Source of the DNA: Opisthorchis felineus
Lineage: Eukaryota; Platyhelminthes; Trematoda; Opisthorchiida; Opisthorchiidae
Length of the DNA stretch: 64,000 nucleotides
Reading direction: 5' to 3'
Assembly (NCBI GenBank): GCA_004794785.1
Contig: SJOL01007403.1
Coordinates: forward strand, 418,952-482,951
The notes below the pieces were generated by a model, which made no database searches, was not told where the DNA came from, and worked only from the letters and a program-made list of their open reading frames with translations. The position numbers and the translations under genes were made by a program. The first letter of the stretch is position 1; each line of letters begins with the position of its first letter. Of the stretch, positions 13,750-25,845 are shown in pieces.

Positions 13750-15410
13750 ATTCCACCCAGCTGAACATTTTCACCATGTTCGGGTTTATCCTCCTCGGCT
13801 ATATTAACGAAGAAGATGAATCTGTCCGCAGAAATCCCCTCAAGCCCTTTTCTCTACGACACCCGTGTTTAGTAATCACATATTCGAAGAAACCTTGTTG
13901 TATGGGGCGAGATTGACGAGACTGTGAGCATTCCTGCCATCGAGTCAGGGATAACGAAGTTTTCCTACGTGTTGCCTGTGTTTTTCTAGTAGTTCGTGTG
14001 TGTAAAAAGCTTAGACGTCTGTGTTTATGATCGCAGTGATTTTGTCCCCGATGATTTTGACAGCCGCTCAGCAGCTGCCAACTAACTGACGTCCAGTTAC
14101 ACCTTTCATTCTACGATGGAGCTGGCAGAAACTTGGAACCATGAGAGCTCAACAGAACAAGCTGGACTAGGCTCTCACTATTTACGCAGGATCCGCGTAG
14201 AAGACCGACCTAAGGGCTGACGATTTGGTGGCAGGAAGGGTCCCGTTAGGGGGCTTGCCTGTAACTGGAGAATATCGTTACAGTGCTGTCTGCACGCTCA
14301 TCTGATGCGTGCGTCCGTACATTTCATGTGCACAGCAAAGTAACATGGCAACGGCCACAATGTGGTATTTGTTCCAGATGACAGTAGGGATGAGCAGAAT
14401 ACCACAGAAGGCCTCGGCATTCGCCACCCAGGTTAAAGAAAACTGCCCCCAAGGCTGATGACTGTCTGTCCCGACCAGTGGTCGAATGGCTGCGTAACAG
14501 CGTCTGCCACTGCACAATTAGGTCCCTGATATTGTTCATTGCCTTTCGTCTCCTTGAGAAAATCGGTTTTCTGACCAAATGTGCAACTATTCTGGATGCG
14601 GGGATGGGGCGTGCAAAACAAGAGCCGGAGGTATCCCACCCTCCAGCGGAGTGTATTCGACTAGCCACCGCTGGTTAATTGGAAGCTGTTCTAAGCAGTC
14701 TATCTGAAGCTTCAAATTACGGTAGAGGAATGACTGGCATCTGAATACCGAAAACAGCTGAATGCATGGCACCTACATAGGTTGATAGAAGGCATAATTG
14801 CGGTTACCAGCCAAGATGCTGACCGTCAGAGAATATTTTGGTGTTTGCTTTAAAAACTAACCGGTATGAACAACGTATTTTCCACCTTGAGTAGACTGAT
14901 CTGATGATTCTCCAGCCTTGGTGTACGTAGGCCAATAACTGACCTTCCCCTCGTCCGTAGACCACACAAATAGCGTGGCTGAACATACAACATACTCAGG
15001 TTAACCGCAGAACAAAAGTCGGGCCATCGTGGTGACGTCGGATATTTCTTTCCAACGTCACAATAGGCTTCTTCTATAGGTGAATGCCACGCGTAAACCC
15101 CTGATCAATCTGCGCGACGGAGATCTAGGACACTTGTCACTGAGTGTACAGAAGGCAATGAGATCTAGCCCTGTTTTGCATATTCTTAATTGCCTCTTTG
15201 TACTTCGATCAACATTCGAACTCTCCAAACGCTGCACTCGGTGCGGGAGCGTTAACTATGTTCGGAAGACAAGCTTTTATGTCTAATTTCGTCTTTCTTT
15301 TGCACTGGATTCCCTAATCACATATCGTCCGATAGATTGTATTTTGGAACCCACCTATGTAATCTCTGACCTCTATCACGCCATCCAAGTTAACTTGTGA
15401 TGAACTAAAT
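13750..15410. other. Unassigned DNA upstream of the PPPY gene
   Basis: No transposon domain is recognisable. Minus-strand reading around 14278-14450 encodes a hydrophobic stretch that might be a further membrane-spanning exon of the PPPY gene, but I found no splice pair whose phase fits, so it is not called. The stretch also contains several overlapping open frames typical of composition rather than coding. Confidence 0.3.
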
Positions 15411-18400
15411 GTGGTATCTCCTCAGCCCCGACATGAGGCTGCGGTCGAGGGTGACAGCACAGGTTCTTTCTCCAGAACCCCCCACCTCATGACACTACAT
15501 ATCTTCCCACCAAAGCGCTTCTTTGGGCTCAAACACCTACTGTCGAAGCCTCGTATCGCAATGCCTTCTCTCACACTAACGCCCCGAGTTCCTGCTCTTC
15601 GCTCTTCATCTACAAACCCGATTATACCCCGAATCCTACATAAGCACAGCTGTGGCCCCTCAAACAATCCACCTCATGCCCTTGGCAGGATCTCTAACCC
15701 AAAACTATCATTACCTAATCTTAGTCCCCATCGGGTTCCGCCCTCCTGGCCACACGCATATAATAATAATAATAATGTGTATTCCGCTTTTGGCAACTAC
15801 CTACTCCACTACGGCCACCGCCCTACCCGAAGCCAAGTGCAGCTTCACCTCTACGACCTTCAACTATGTCCTGACTTCCCACTACAAAGTCCCCGCCACC
15901 ACAACCAGCGCAAAGGATCCCTGTTCACTCCCGATGGAGCACATTCCTCTCCTAAGGGAGATTGATTACACAACTAGCTTCCGTGCTGTACCCAGTTATC
16001 TTTCCTTATCTTGCATCTTCTAATATTAGCCTCTTATACCACCCCCTCCAATCAGCTAAGTTTGACTATCCGTACGCCTCTCCCCCGCCACTCGTTGCTG
16101 AGGACACTACAAGACAGATCCTCCTGCCCTCTTAGGGCCCTCGCCATACCCTCATTTTTCTCACTCAAACACTGCACCAGCCCATCCGTCTTGCGTGACC
16201 TCAAACCCACTACTTCTGTTCAACTGCTACCAATGGTACCCGTTGAAGCACCGATACAAAAGATTACTCGACCCAGCCTGCGAATCGTTGTCCGCGGACC
16301 CCTGCTATCTGCACCGCCGCCCCCCAAATTTGTCTCCATACGCATCACGGTAGGTCTCAGCATCTTATTCGCACGCATACTTAACCGGTTCCATCTCGCC
16401 CATCAGTTCGAGAACTCCTGATTTCCTTTTCCCCTTTCTATTCCATATTAACCGCCCTGGGCCTACCAGTTCTCTACTAGCCACCCTACCTACGTCATCT
16501 GATCCCGCTAGTGATATTCCTGTCCTTCTACTTAACACCCGCTTGCTTTTACCTAAATTGCACTACATCCAATCTTTCTCCACCATAGCTCGTCCAACCT
16601 TCATATGAGACGTGGCCCTCTCCTAGCGCGCCTGATGCCCTAACCTTCCTTCCGGGATAAACTATCTCCCGCTCCAATCGTTCCCACCGCCTTGGTGGTG
16701 ACTGCCTCATACTCTCCCCTATTAAAGCTCCACTGCTGGCAGATACTCCAGACTCTGTTTGGCTTTTCTCCTGTCGGGATAACCAGCCGTTTATTCTCTG
16801 GTGTTTATAGATGCCCTGTCCACACTCCACCAGCTCGATTACCCGATTGTCGATGCTTCTTTCCTACATCCAACCTCTGACTCCCCCAATCAACCTAATT
16901 ATTGGTGCTTCTCAACCGTCCTGAGATCTCCTGGTCTCAACAAAAAGCCCCTGTGCGCCTTTCGCCTCTGCTTGCCTTGCTCGATGTTGGAGGCTGATCT
17001 CAGTTTGTAAGGCACCCCACACACGGTCACCACATTTTGGTCAACGGTTTTCTGTGTGTCATCGCTGCAGTCGGCCCGAAGTTCCGTGATAGCTACCATC
17101 GTATTATTACTCACAGCTAGACGAGTAAGCACCCTTCTCCTTGTCCTACTCCCTTAAGCTCTTTCATCCCTTTCCCTGACATCCTTGAAGCCTTTGCAAT
17201 GCCGTCGCGCCCCAAAACCTGGGACGAGTACTTTCTCACTCGCGGCACCCAGAGAGTAGCTAGCACTTTTCACGGCCACGTACTATCGTCCTACTATCGT
17301 CTCCCACACAAGCGTCCGGTATTTCTGGTTGTCGTTCGGCCGGACGATTATCCGTTCTTGGCCATGAATTATGAAGTATTGCAGTCTCTTCCGTGAAACA
17401 CATGGCCTCTCTCTCTTTATTCTAATTAAAAAAATTACGACTGAAATTACCACTGGCAAACTAGCTCTTGGAAATCGAGAGTTTATCGCCACAGCCCATT
17501 CTCTTCAACATAAGATGCTGGGGCACTCTTTCACAGGCGTTGCTTGTCTAATTACTCTGCAATTTCGAGAACGGTGGCTTCTGACGGAAAGCCTCTTTCT
17601 GACCCTTCTAACATCGCAGAATCACCAAACTCCTAATTTGTCAGCCGCTGTGTTCCCTCCGCATCGACCGTTTCTGCTCATTACTCTTCACTTGGTTCCG
17701 TAATGACTACACCTTTTGACGAGACGAATCACACTCTATGCACACTCTTAGTTACTTTTCTGACTTGATTTCCTCACTCGTCCGCCTTGGAGACTCCAGC
17801 CCCTAGACACGGATAATTACCATTCGCCCGTTCTAAAAGCTGGTGGCTCAGACATCCCTACCCACATCCTCAATCTCTCCAATATTTCCCTCGTCACTGA
17901 CACAGTTCCAGGTGAATGAAGGCACTCCACCATTGTTCCACACTATAAGCCAGGTTCACGAACTGCTCCAGCTAGCTATTGGGGCATTCACCATACCTGC
18001 ATGCTCTCCCGTAACCTAGAGCGCATTATCAAAGTCCCTGCCATTGATTACCTGCTAATCACCACAAACCCGTAAAACTTGCTCGTATGGGTTTGTGGGC
18101 CGGCGGTCAGTTCACACATGCCACGTTGATTTCTTTGATCACATTTTGTGTGCTTACGAAGCCAGGTTCTGTGTTATTATTATCTACCTTGATATTCGCG
18201 AGGGGTTCCCCAAGCCCCCCATGGCGCAAGTACCAACAAATTACAATGTACAGGGATTGGTAGCCGGCTACTGCGTTGGTACGTTTCTTGCTTCACTGGA
18301 AGAAACGGGGTCACCAAAATCGGAGATCCCTACTCATCACCACTTCTCATCACCAGCGGAGTTATCCAGGGTATCGTTTTTATCCACTTACGGTTCTAGC

Positions 18401-18960
18401 TACACATCAATAATGTCACCTAGTCAAACACAGTGGATCCTCTCTTCTATTCGCTGACGATATTAAGATAGCCTACACGTTCAGATCCAGTGACTCTGCT
18501 TCTACTGTAGCTAACATTCAGTCTGATCTGGATTGTTTATCCCTGCTGTCCTCTAACTCCGGTCTTTCTTTAGCCATTGCAAACTCCCGAGCTTTCTTGC
18601 AGTAATTCCAGATCCCTCCCACGACGTTCGTACTTACTGTACTCTCTATTCCTGCCCTCCTCAAAATGAGAGACTTACGGTTAGGTATTCCTGCGAGTTT
18701 AGTTTTTCTCAGCGTGTGTTGTACAAAGCGCCCGGAGTCCACAAGCTATGCGCTTTCACTCGCCGACCTTTACATAGTAAACTATGTTAATTGACACCTT
18801 TTAGCAGTTTGCAAGACCCATTCTGTCATCTGGCCCCGAATTCGCCCTCAGTGTGCATAGGCATGCCGGATTGCTGTGGAACATGTGCAGCGTTCTGATG
18901 ATCATGCCCGACGGCATGCCATGCACAAGTTGAGAATAAACATTATTATTATTATTACTA
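15411..18960 (+). mobile_element. CR1/L2-like LINE relic (endonuclease and reverse transcriptase, decayed)
   Basis: The plus strand is strikingly C/T-rich and encodes fragments of a non-LTR retrotransposon. Near 16520-16900 is an endonuclease-like start (LLLNTR, then LPKLHYIQSF). Near 17820-18060 is the reverse-transcriptase entry region: VLKAGGSDIPTHIL, HYKPGSRTAPASYW, then MLSRNLERII. Near 18150-18200 is YLDIREGF (motif A relic) and near 18430-18480 LFADDIKIAY (catalytic FADD motif). Reading frames switch many times, so the element is dead. The 3' end is CAAGTTGAGAATAAAC followed by ATT repeats at about 18935-18959, which is a typical LINE tail. The first kilobase (from 15411) carries a long pyrimidine-rich open frame with no recognised domain; it may be ORF1 or 5' region. 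The 5' limit is uncertain. Clade assignment as CR1/L2-like rests on the FADD motif and the spacing. Confidence 0.7.
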
Positions 18961-19360
18961 GGTCCTTGTTTCCGGCATCATTCACACTGCCACCATTTCG
19001 TCCTTGCTGTTTCTCGCTTATGTTGGATCCTTTATGGCTGATGTGCATTAGGTTAAGGCAGGACATTCTGCACTACTCAACCTACCGACGAGCTAACATT
19101 GCTGTCTGCAACCCTGAGTTCTCTTCCCTTCGTCCCTGTAATGTCCGAAACTCTGGATTTTCGATCCTATTGACGACCCGTCGAACCGTTGTTGGACAAC
19201 CCTTTTCCCGTTGCCTGTATTCTAAAATGTGGAATAAACTCCCCTCCAAAATACACAATTTACTCCTTTGTGTGATCTTTTGGAATACCTTCAATTCTAA
19301 CCTTTTATTGAGGAAGCTGCGCGTCTTTTCGCACCACAGCTTATACTAGACATTTTTTCA
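18961..19360 (+). mobile_element. 3' coding fragment of a second CR1/L2-like LINE
   Basis: Directly after the tail of the previous LINE, an open frame (within 18876-19349) encodes a conserved C-terminal end of CR1-type reverse transcriptases. It includes NSGFSILLTTRRTVVGQPF, then a SRCLY-KMWNKLPS motif of the kind found before the terminus of these polyproteins. There is no upstream catalytic core, so this is a 5'-truncated copy or a chimeric junction with the element before it. It is in the same orientation. Confidence 0.6.
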
Positions 19361-21957
19361 TAGGCTCCGAGCCCTTATCAGTTGCAATCTCACCCTGACT
19401 GTCCTATTTCTTGATCCTAGCAGGTATACTTACCAATTCGAAACTTATAGCGTTAAATTGAACAAGAGACAGCTTCCCTCCCAAGTTTCCTTGACCATTA
19501 ATTACCCTCTCACCTATCGCTTATGCTGAAGTTCCACTTCCTGGGAATGCACCTGCACCTGCTCTCTGAAGTGCAGATTGGTAATCACCGTAATCACCGA
19601 CCCCGTTAAACTTTCTTACATTTGGCCTTAAGCTTCTGTGGACAGATGACGTTTTTCTCGTTCAGTCAGGTCAAACATCATCCGCTGTTAACTCTGTCAG
19701 CTCTATTTATTGACTGGTGCTTGCTCTGACAAGGTCTAATTACCATAAACTAAACCGAAGCCTCATTTTCTCACTCTTTGAAACCATTCCGCATCCTCTG
19801 ATCACACGCAGTTCACGCACATCAAATAGCGGGTCTGAAGATGTCCAATGAACCAAATTCTTGCTTGGTTCCACAGCTTGTTCGTTCACGCAAACATAAC
19901 ATTGTGGTATGCCTCTGCTTGAAGTGCGGTTTCACATCAAAGCTGGTCGTCGTTTAGCTATTGCGCACATGCTCTGAACATCTCCATTCCAGTCCCACGG
20001 CAAAAATGGTAGCTGCCTTTCCACTTGCCCCTGCGACGTGCCTCGTCCAGTGGCTGTTTGCCGTTCGCCTGTGCGAAATAACTGAGCTGTTTCACTGTCC
20101 TGGCTTTCCTCCCGAGCGAATATAATATCTGGTAGCTGGAGTTTTGCATTAATACACAAGCTGCATTTATGATTACTTGGTGAAACGATCATATGCACAT
20201 AAAATGTAAAGTGCTTATTATTTCCTGAATATCAGCAGCCACGACCAGCGCCTGTTGGCTGTTTTTGCCATGCTCAATTCGTTTCTTAGATCTGACAGCA
20301 GTGACTCGGTAACTGGCGGCCCAAAGTCTTACTTTTCTGTTCAGTTCACGCAGCAGCTTCCAGTTAAACTACGGTACGTATCTATTGTCTCGGAAGCTCC
20401 CGCCTAAACAGTTATTATCAGTCTGCTGACCCTCTTCAAATGAACCCCCCTTGCACAACAGTAACGCTCTGATTGGTTCAAGTAGCTTAGCTAGAAACTA
20501 CTACCGCTCTCTGTCTACCTTACCCTGACATTGCCCGTACCAAATAGCCCAACGACCATTCCCCCTGCTGGCTACATTGGCGGCTAAGTCCCCACGTTTC
20601 CGAAATTGTGCAACCACTCTCACCCTAACCTTACGCCTTCTGATCGCCTGAAACTTACTGAAAGCACGAAACACAGCTCATACCACCAACGGGAGACTCT
20701 TGCACTGCTATCTGAATGTACTGCATACTCGTCGAGCAGAAGCCCACTAAGAGTGATTTGTTGTGCCCTTATACTGCATCGGCGACCTCAGCTAGTTGTT
20801 GGTTGCCAAGTCAGCCAGTAAAAAATGCACCTCCTCTTAGGTAAATTTAGCTTGATGTCATCCCTTTTGGAAGCTTTATTTCTATAGGACGCCGTTTTAT
20901 CTAACACTTCCCGGCACTCACCAGACGCTACTGATCTCATACTATTCCCTCCTCGTTTCCCTCTCTTCCTAAACTTCCAACTTCCGCAGTAGCCACTCCG
21001 AACTCTCATGTGCACGTCATTCATTCATTCTGGCTTATCTTGGGTTTACACTCACATGGTCTTCCAGCTGAATCAAAATTACCTGTGACTTTATTTCGGC
21101 CCAACTCTACCTGTGTCAGTCCCCCCACCTAAACTAGACACAGCTGCCACAGGAATGTGCACCCCCTGTTCGATTGCCGCAACCTGGACGTCGGTTACTG
21201 AGCTGTCCAGCAAATAAAGTATGTCCTTGTAATGACGGCATGGCACTGCCATACCCAGTCTGGTGGCACTCCCGCAACTATTTTCTTTCCAGTCTCGACC
21301 GTCACCTGTCGCCCCCTCGAGGCTGTAGTTGCAAGTACGAACTAATGTTTCACCCGGCCCCAACCGCATCTGGGACGAGTTCGTTCTAACCAGCTTAACC
21401 TTTCGTTCGAATTCAACCTACCTGGTTTTCCGCTGCAATTTCAGTGTTTCCGTTCCACAAGTTCAATTTCGCTCATAGTATTCGTTTGGCCCTATGCATT
21501 AGTAATATGTCCTCATCAAAAATATCCTTTCCGCCTGGCTTCCCTATACCAGCGACACAAGTGGGTCTACTAAGTTTTAATGTAACCCATAGTTTTGAGA
21601 CGAAACTTGCCATTTGCCTCAACTTCGAATCCTTCCATCTCCATCTCCATTTTTGCTTTTTTTGACCCTGGCTATTAACTCAACCGCCCAAGGTCACTTA
21701 CGGCAAGCGATGAGTTTCGGTTTCAGTTCATGTCAACCGGCTTCACCATTGAACTGGTCGCACCTCATGCCCATTGTTATGGTTTTTCTTTGATTCCCAC
21801 AACCGCGCTGACTTTTCACGTAACAAGCATGTCTCGTTGGTTGTACCTTCCTCCCCGTTGTGTTGTTGCCTGCCGCGTTCAGGTTGTAACGGCCCTATCA
21901 TGCCTCAATCGGTATGTTTCCTACAAGTTGGGAAATAAACCTATTATTATCTACCAT
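19361..21957 (+). mobile_element. Probable LINE-derived pyrimidine-rich segment with matching 3' end
   Basis: The strand bias seen from 15.4 kb continues here. The segment ends at 21935-21957 with ACAAGTTGGGAAATAAAC followed by TATTATTAT, nearly the same 3' terminus as at 18925-18959. That makes it likely that this block belongs to the same LINE family, but I recognise no reverse-transcriptase or endonuclease motif inside it. It could be 5' sequence joined to a 3' end by deletion, or a non-autonomous relative. Confidence 0.4.
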
Positions 21958-22918
21958 AAGTGGGATAAGCCTGGCCGAGTGAAAAGATCGTAAAGAAATC
22001 AGTCCCTCTTTCTTCCTCTTATATAAAAACCGCACTGTCCGTGTGAATATAGCTATATTTTCCTGGTCGATCGGCTGCACGTAACAAGACTAGAGCATGT
22101 GTACTTTTCTGGCAACCGCAGCTTGCCTTATTATCACCAAGTGGTCCCGCTCAAAATATCGGTCGAGCAGCTCAACATTTGGCCAACAGCAAGGCGGATA
22201 CCACTTTGTTTAGGCTAAACCTGGATAGCAAAGTTGCACTCTTGGAATCCAAATTTGACGGCTCGCTTGCCGAGATTGAAGTTCTGACATTTGTCAGTGG
22301 GTTGGAGTCCGGCTTCACGACACCGGGGCAACTCCTAACACTTCTGGAATTCAACGCATCCAGGTTACTTCCGCACAGGCGGCCAGTTGTTCCCCGACGC
22401 TGTCTCCGGCAAGTTCATTGTGTGCCTTCACATCGAAAGCAGATTCGACGGTATAATTCTGCCGCGGAACATAATTACAAAACAACCAGCGGTGTAACCT
22501 CGGACGCTTAACAGTACCGGACGCACCTGCGCTCTGTTCCAAAATACGAGGATGTTCTGCTGGGTCGTGCAGTGCCGTCATCTGACTAAAGATGGACTGA
22601 GCCAAGTACAGATGAGGAAGATGGCCTGAGATGCGCTTGATAGGCAATTCCTCCTTAGATTTCAAAAAGTTCTAGCCTAGAATATTTTGCCGGTCAAACG
22701 CCAAAGTCGATGCTGGGCGCTTCAGCTTAAATCGGCTACCTTGGAGTTAACTATGGCGCTCTCGTCCTGCAGTTTTGCTCTTGTTCTGAAGGTCCCAAAT
22801 TTGATTTCGCCGGTCTAACTGATTTCACCGGTCTATGTCATCCACCCTTTTCGGTGCTTTTGTAAAGTGCTTGCTAATCGCAGAAGCCGTGGTTTGCGAT
22901 TGTCATGACCGCAGTTTG
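21958..22918. other. Unassigned DNA
   Basis: No recognised gene or element. A plus-strand frame at 22179-22511 encodes 110 residues with no motif that I recognise. Its antisense neighbours are equally open, so I do not call it a gene. Confidence 0.3.
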
Positions 22919-23063
22919 TATTCCTGCATCAAAAATATTGTTTGTGAGCGACCTTACCAATTCAAGCCCAGCTTCTACACTCACTTTGGCTTTCATTGAC
23001 ACCTCAAAAGCCTTCGACCTGGTTTTGCATGGCAGAGTTGCCGGAGTGGCTGGGGCATTTTGA
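22919..23063 (+). mobile_element. Reverse-transcriptase motif A fragment of a non-LTR element
   Basis: The plus strand reads TLTLAFIDTSKAFDLVLHG, which matches motif A of LINE reverse transcriptases (the catalytic Asp lies in the hydrophobic-Asp-x-Ser-Lys-Ala-Phe-Asp context). The frame stops shortly after, and I could not find the FADD/YADD motif downstream. The fragment differs from the RTE and CR1 copies elsewhere in the window, so it may represent another lineage. The 131-codon frame at 23361-23756 could belong to it but shows no diagnostic motif. Confidence 0.5.
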
Positions 23064-24435
23064 GCACTATCTTCTCTAGTTAAATAATCCGTACGGTCCT
23101 GCAGACATGCTGCAGCAGTACTTTCAAATTCGTAGGGTCGCGCGAGAGGAGGTGAGGGGCAGGACAAGCTACTCTCTTCAGTCTTGTTTATCATAGCTAT
23201 TTGTGAATGGCCGATGCTGCAACTGAGTTGCCTGTTTACGGACACCTTAGTCGAAATCCACATCTGTAGTGCTGACGGAGTGGCGTCTGCAGAGTGAGGC
23301 TCACCTTGAAAGGGACCGGAGCTATTCGGATCAGGAGACCGCGGTTTCACTCAAGCTTGTTTGCTTGGATTTGATGGAATTGTTCAGTATCTAATTTCTC
23401 TTATCCGGGCCCAATGCACGTGCGTGTACCCCAAGAGTGGTAGTCCTCACGGCTGCGGTCTCTCGGATGACTTGAACCCACGGCTCATTTTTCAGGAACG
23501 TCTTTTTTCTCTTTTCATCACGGTTTCCGGCTCCGGTGCAGCCCATCAAGGACGAGAGGTAGAAACACCCTGCCTGATTCAGGTAGTTTATCTTGGAAAC
23601 TGTAGCCAACCGAACATCTTTTGCACACTAAGTGGTCATGCTGGATCACGCATGATTCTATATTTGCTCGCCTTAATTGAGTTTCAACGTGCCTCGCGGA
23701 GCGCTTCCATCCCCTGCGATACAGCCTCTCCGAATAGTTGTGTGTACATCCTTTAATGACCGTCAACAAGACTAATAGCTGTACGAAAGCGCCAAGCAAC
23801 CGTGATAATGGTAAGCAGGATCTCATATGGGCGCAAAACTTTCATGGAATTTGAAGGCCCTACGCCCCTTCTAATATGATGCTGAGTTCTCGTTTAGGAA
23901 CTGATAATCATTTCATATAAATGAATTTGCCCTCCTAGATTCATCAGGGCTGCTTTTAGACTTAAGCTCTCTCTAGCCGCGGTCAGCGACTTCGGTTTCT
24001 TCCGGTTTTGGGCTCTCTACGTACCACATTTTTATGCATGGCACACGGTGCCGGGCGTCCATCCTTGCCATTGCCTTTTACACGTGGCTCTCTATGACGG
24101 ATATCTTTTGCCTGGTGTGCGATTCTTGACTGTGCCAGCGCTGATGGGGCGGCAGTGAACGTTGTTTTTCCTTTTGACGGCTGATTGTTTGGTGGATTTC
24201 TCATGATATCGTCCTTCAAAATCGCGTGGGCTCCCTCACTTGGCCAAAAACTACTGATGGCCTGCATTCAAATGAGGCTGCCCCTGTGGTTGCAATGTCT
24301 TGCTGTGACCCTTCCTAAGCTGTCTCCTCTATTTAACGTTAGCTTTCACAAATACCAGTGACAAAGTTCCTAAAACTATTCACATTAAATTTTGCTCATG
24401 TTAAGATTCTCGAGAGGTTAAAATGGAACAGATAT
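23064..24435. other. Unassigned DNA between transposon relics
   Basis: There are long open frames on both strands (for example 22874-23350 minus and 23361-23756 plus) but no conserved motif apart from the reverse-transcriptase fragment just before. It is probably decayed repeat sequence. Confidence 0.3.
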
Positions 24436-24599
24436 AAAAATGCTTTAAAAACAAAATAAGAACGCCCAGGCACCCATAACATGAACTTCGCCATTAGCTG
24501 AGTACATGTTGGCAAGGAATTTTCATATTCTATGACAACCTGATTGCTGTTCCCACTCCACTGCATGGTGTCAGAGAAGAACTTACCGACAAGGAACAC
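24436..24599 (-). mobile_element. Leader and gag start of a second gypsy unit adjoining the LTR
   Basis: In minus orientation this follows the LTR. It reads through CTGACACCATG and a short gag-like frame, then stops matching. The same LTR-to-ATG junction is seen at 51760-51850. Because the LTR at 24600-24944 is entered from an internal region on its other side, the order internal-LTR-internal suggests tandem copies sharing one LTR. A 20-base stretch starting ACATGTTGGCAAGG at 24506 recurs at 25800. Confidence 0.45.
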
Positions 24600-24944
24600 A
24601 ACAGCTTATTGCAACAAGCTAGTGCGTGCGAGTGCAAAAGTTACAATGGCTCCGCGATATTTAAAGGGTACTTTCTGACATTGATCCAGGCTGTCTGATA
24701 GGCGTTAGTAAACATCCAGCAACGTTGATCGTGCTTCTATGAAATGCCTGAACGCTGACCACATTCGGCCGTGCTTCTGTGGCGTGCCTGAACATTCATT
24801 GGCTTTTGCTGAATTGGTTGAATGACTGACTGGTCTGTATGTTTGCCGACTTTCCTATTGAGATTTTGCTAAAGTTTTAGGGTCGCAGTAGGTTTTGGGC
24901 GTTCTGTGGTTACCTTCAGCAAACCGACCTCTCTGATACCTCCT
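24600..24944 (-). repeat. Ty3/gypsy long terminal repeat (approximate ends)
   Basis: On the minus strand the integrase end at 24977 is followed by the purine run AGGAGGAGG, a plausible polypurine tract, and then this segment. Matching blocks are found at 51850-52010: AGGAACACAACAGCT, then a TATTTAAA block, then CAGG-TCCGATAGGCGTT-like sequence. Two independent copies in the same order support an LTR. Inside it a block of about 42 bases beginning CGTGCTTCT is imperfectly duplicated (24729-24760 and 24771-24800). Exact termini cannot be fixed by eye. Confidence 0.55.
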
Positions 24945-24976
24945 CCTATTGGCCATTCAATGTAAGATTTTCGGCG

Positions 24977-25403
24977 TCAGTCAAGATGAAAAGGTTCCAT
25001 CAGTCTTCTGGCGCGACCCGTACGGCGTCTTTGCTGCAGCAATGGATCCTTCTTGGACGGTACATGTGAAGCGGTGGCTATTGGTGCTGGTCTTGGGAGA
25101 TCAAAGGTTTCAAGTAGCAGGTTGAGGTTTAGGAACTGTTCTTCCGCTTTCGGGATCAGGCACTCAGTCAGCCATAACTGATTGACATGTCGTTTCCATA
25201 TCGATAATCCCACCGGGGCGCTGTAAATCACCTGGCCGATTCTTTTGAGGACGACTGCAACAGTCCATTTTTGGTGCCCAAGACGATAGCCAAGCACACG
25301 GTCTCCAGACCGGAATGTTGGCTTCCCTCCTGTCGGTGTTGACGAACACAAGTTTTCGATCGGCAGTGCTGAAAGATGCAAGCGATCGATCCAGTCTAGG
25401 CAC
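24977..25403 (-). mobile_element. Ty3/gypsy integrase C-terminal domain
   Basis: A frame of 134 codons on the minus strand encodes FRSGDRVLGYRLGHQKW, then VLKRIGQVIYSAPVG and WKRHVNQL. This is the chromatin-proximal GPY/F-type C-terminal domain of gypsy integrases, close in style to trematode CsRn1-type elements. A LLLETFDLP motif and an Arg-rich end follow. The integrase catalytic core, RNase H and reverse transcriptase are absent between this and the gag-protease segment at 25469-25810, so most of pol has been deleted. Confidence 0.8.
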
Positions 25404-25468
25404 AGGAGATTAAGCTCACAAGCAGCAAGATAGGCAATACCACAATCACGGTGGCCTGCTATCTCTAT

Positions 25469-25845
25469 TCAACAATTGAATTCACCAAGTAGTTGAAGCT
25501 TACCACCTGAGGCATTTCTGGCAGTGTTCATTATTTGTCTGAGTTTCGGTGATCCGATCTTGCGCCGAGAAACGACCATAATATAGGAAGCCGTGTCGAA
25601 CTGCAACCGCATCGTGCTTCCGTTTGCTCTGATTGTAACGTACTTGTGACGAGCATCAATCTGGTTATCAAATGTGGCAAGTATTGCCTCAAAACGGGGT
25701 TCTGACTGGCTCCGCCTGCTTCGTGACCTCCGGGTTTGACTGCTTCTTTGGTTAGCTTTCCGCGTCCAGCACTGGCTTTCCTTGTGCCCACGTCGAATAC
25801 ATGTTGGCAAGGAATTTTTGGAAATTCTATGGCAACATTTAAGCC
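25469..25845 (-). mobile_element. Ty3/gypsy gag nucleocapsid and protease fragment
   Basis: The minus strand encodes a zinc-knuckle relic (CIRRGHKESQC), a basic Ser/Arg linker and then a retropepsin domain: KYVTIRANGSTMRLQFDTAS, where DTAS is the protease active site in a CsRn1-like variant, followed by SGGKLQLLGEF. The gag-protease order and direction match the integrase fragment downstream on the same strand. It is a broken relic, not an active gene. Confidence 0.8.

Noticed and set aside
14278..14517. Hydrophobic minus-strand frame as a further exon of the PPPY gene
   Set aside because: I could not find a donor with the right phase and good sequence to join it to 13749.
15411..15965. A 184-codon plus-strand open frame
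   Set aside because: Not called as a host gene. The pyrimidine-rich composition lowers stop-codon frequency, and it leads into a LINE relic, so it is included in that element.
22874..23350. A 158-codon open frame on the minus strand
   Set aside because: It lies antisense to a recognisable reverse-transcriptase motif A on the plus strand and shows no motif of its own.
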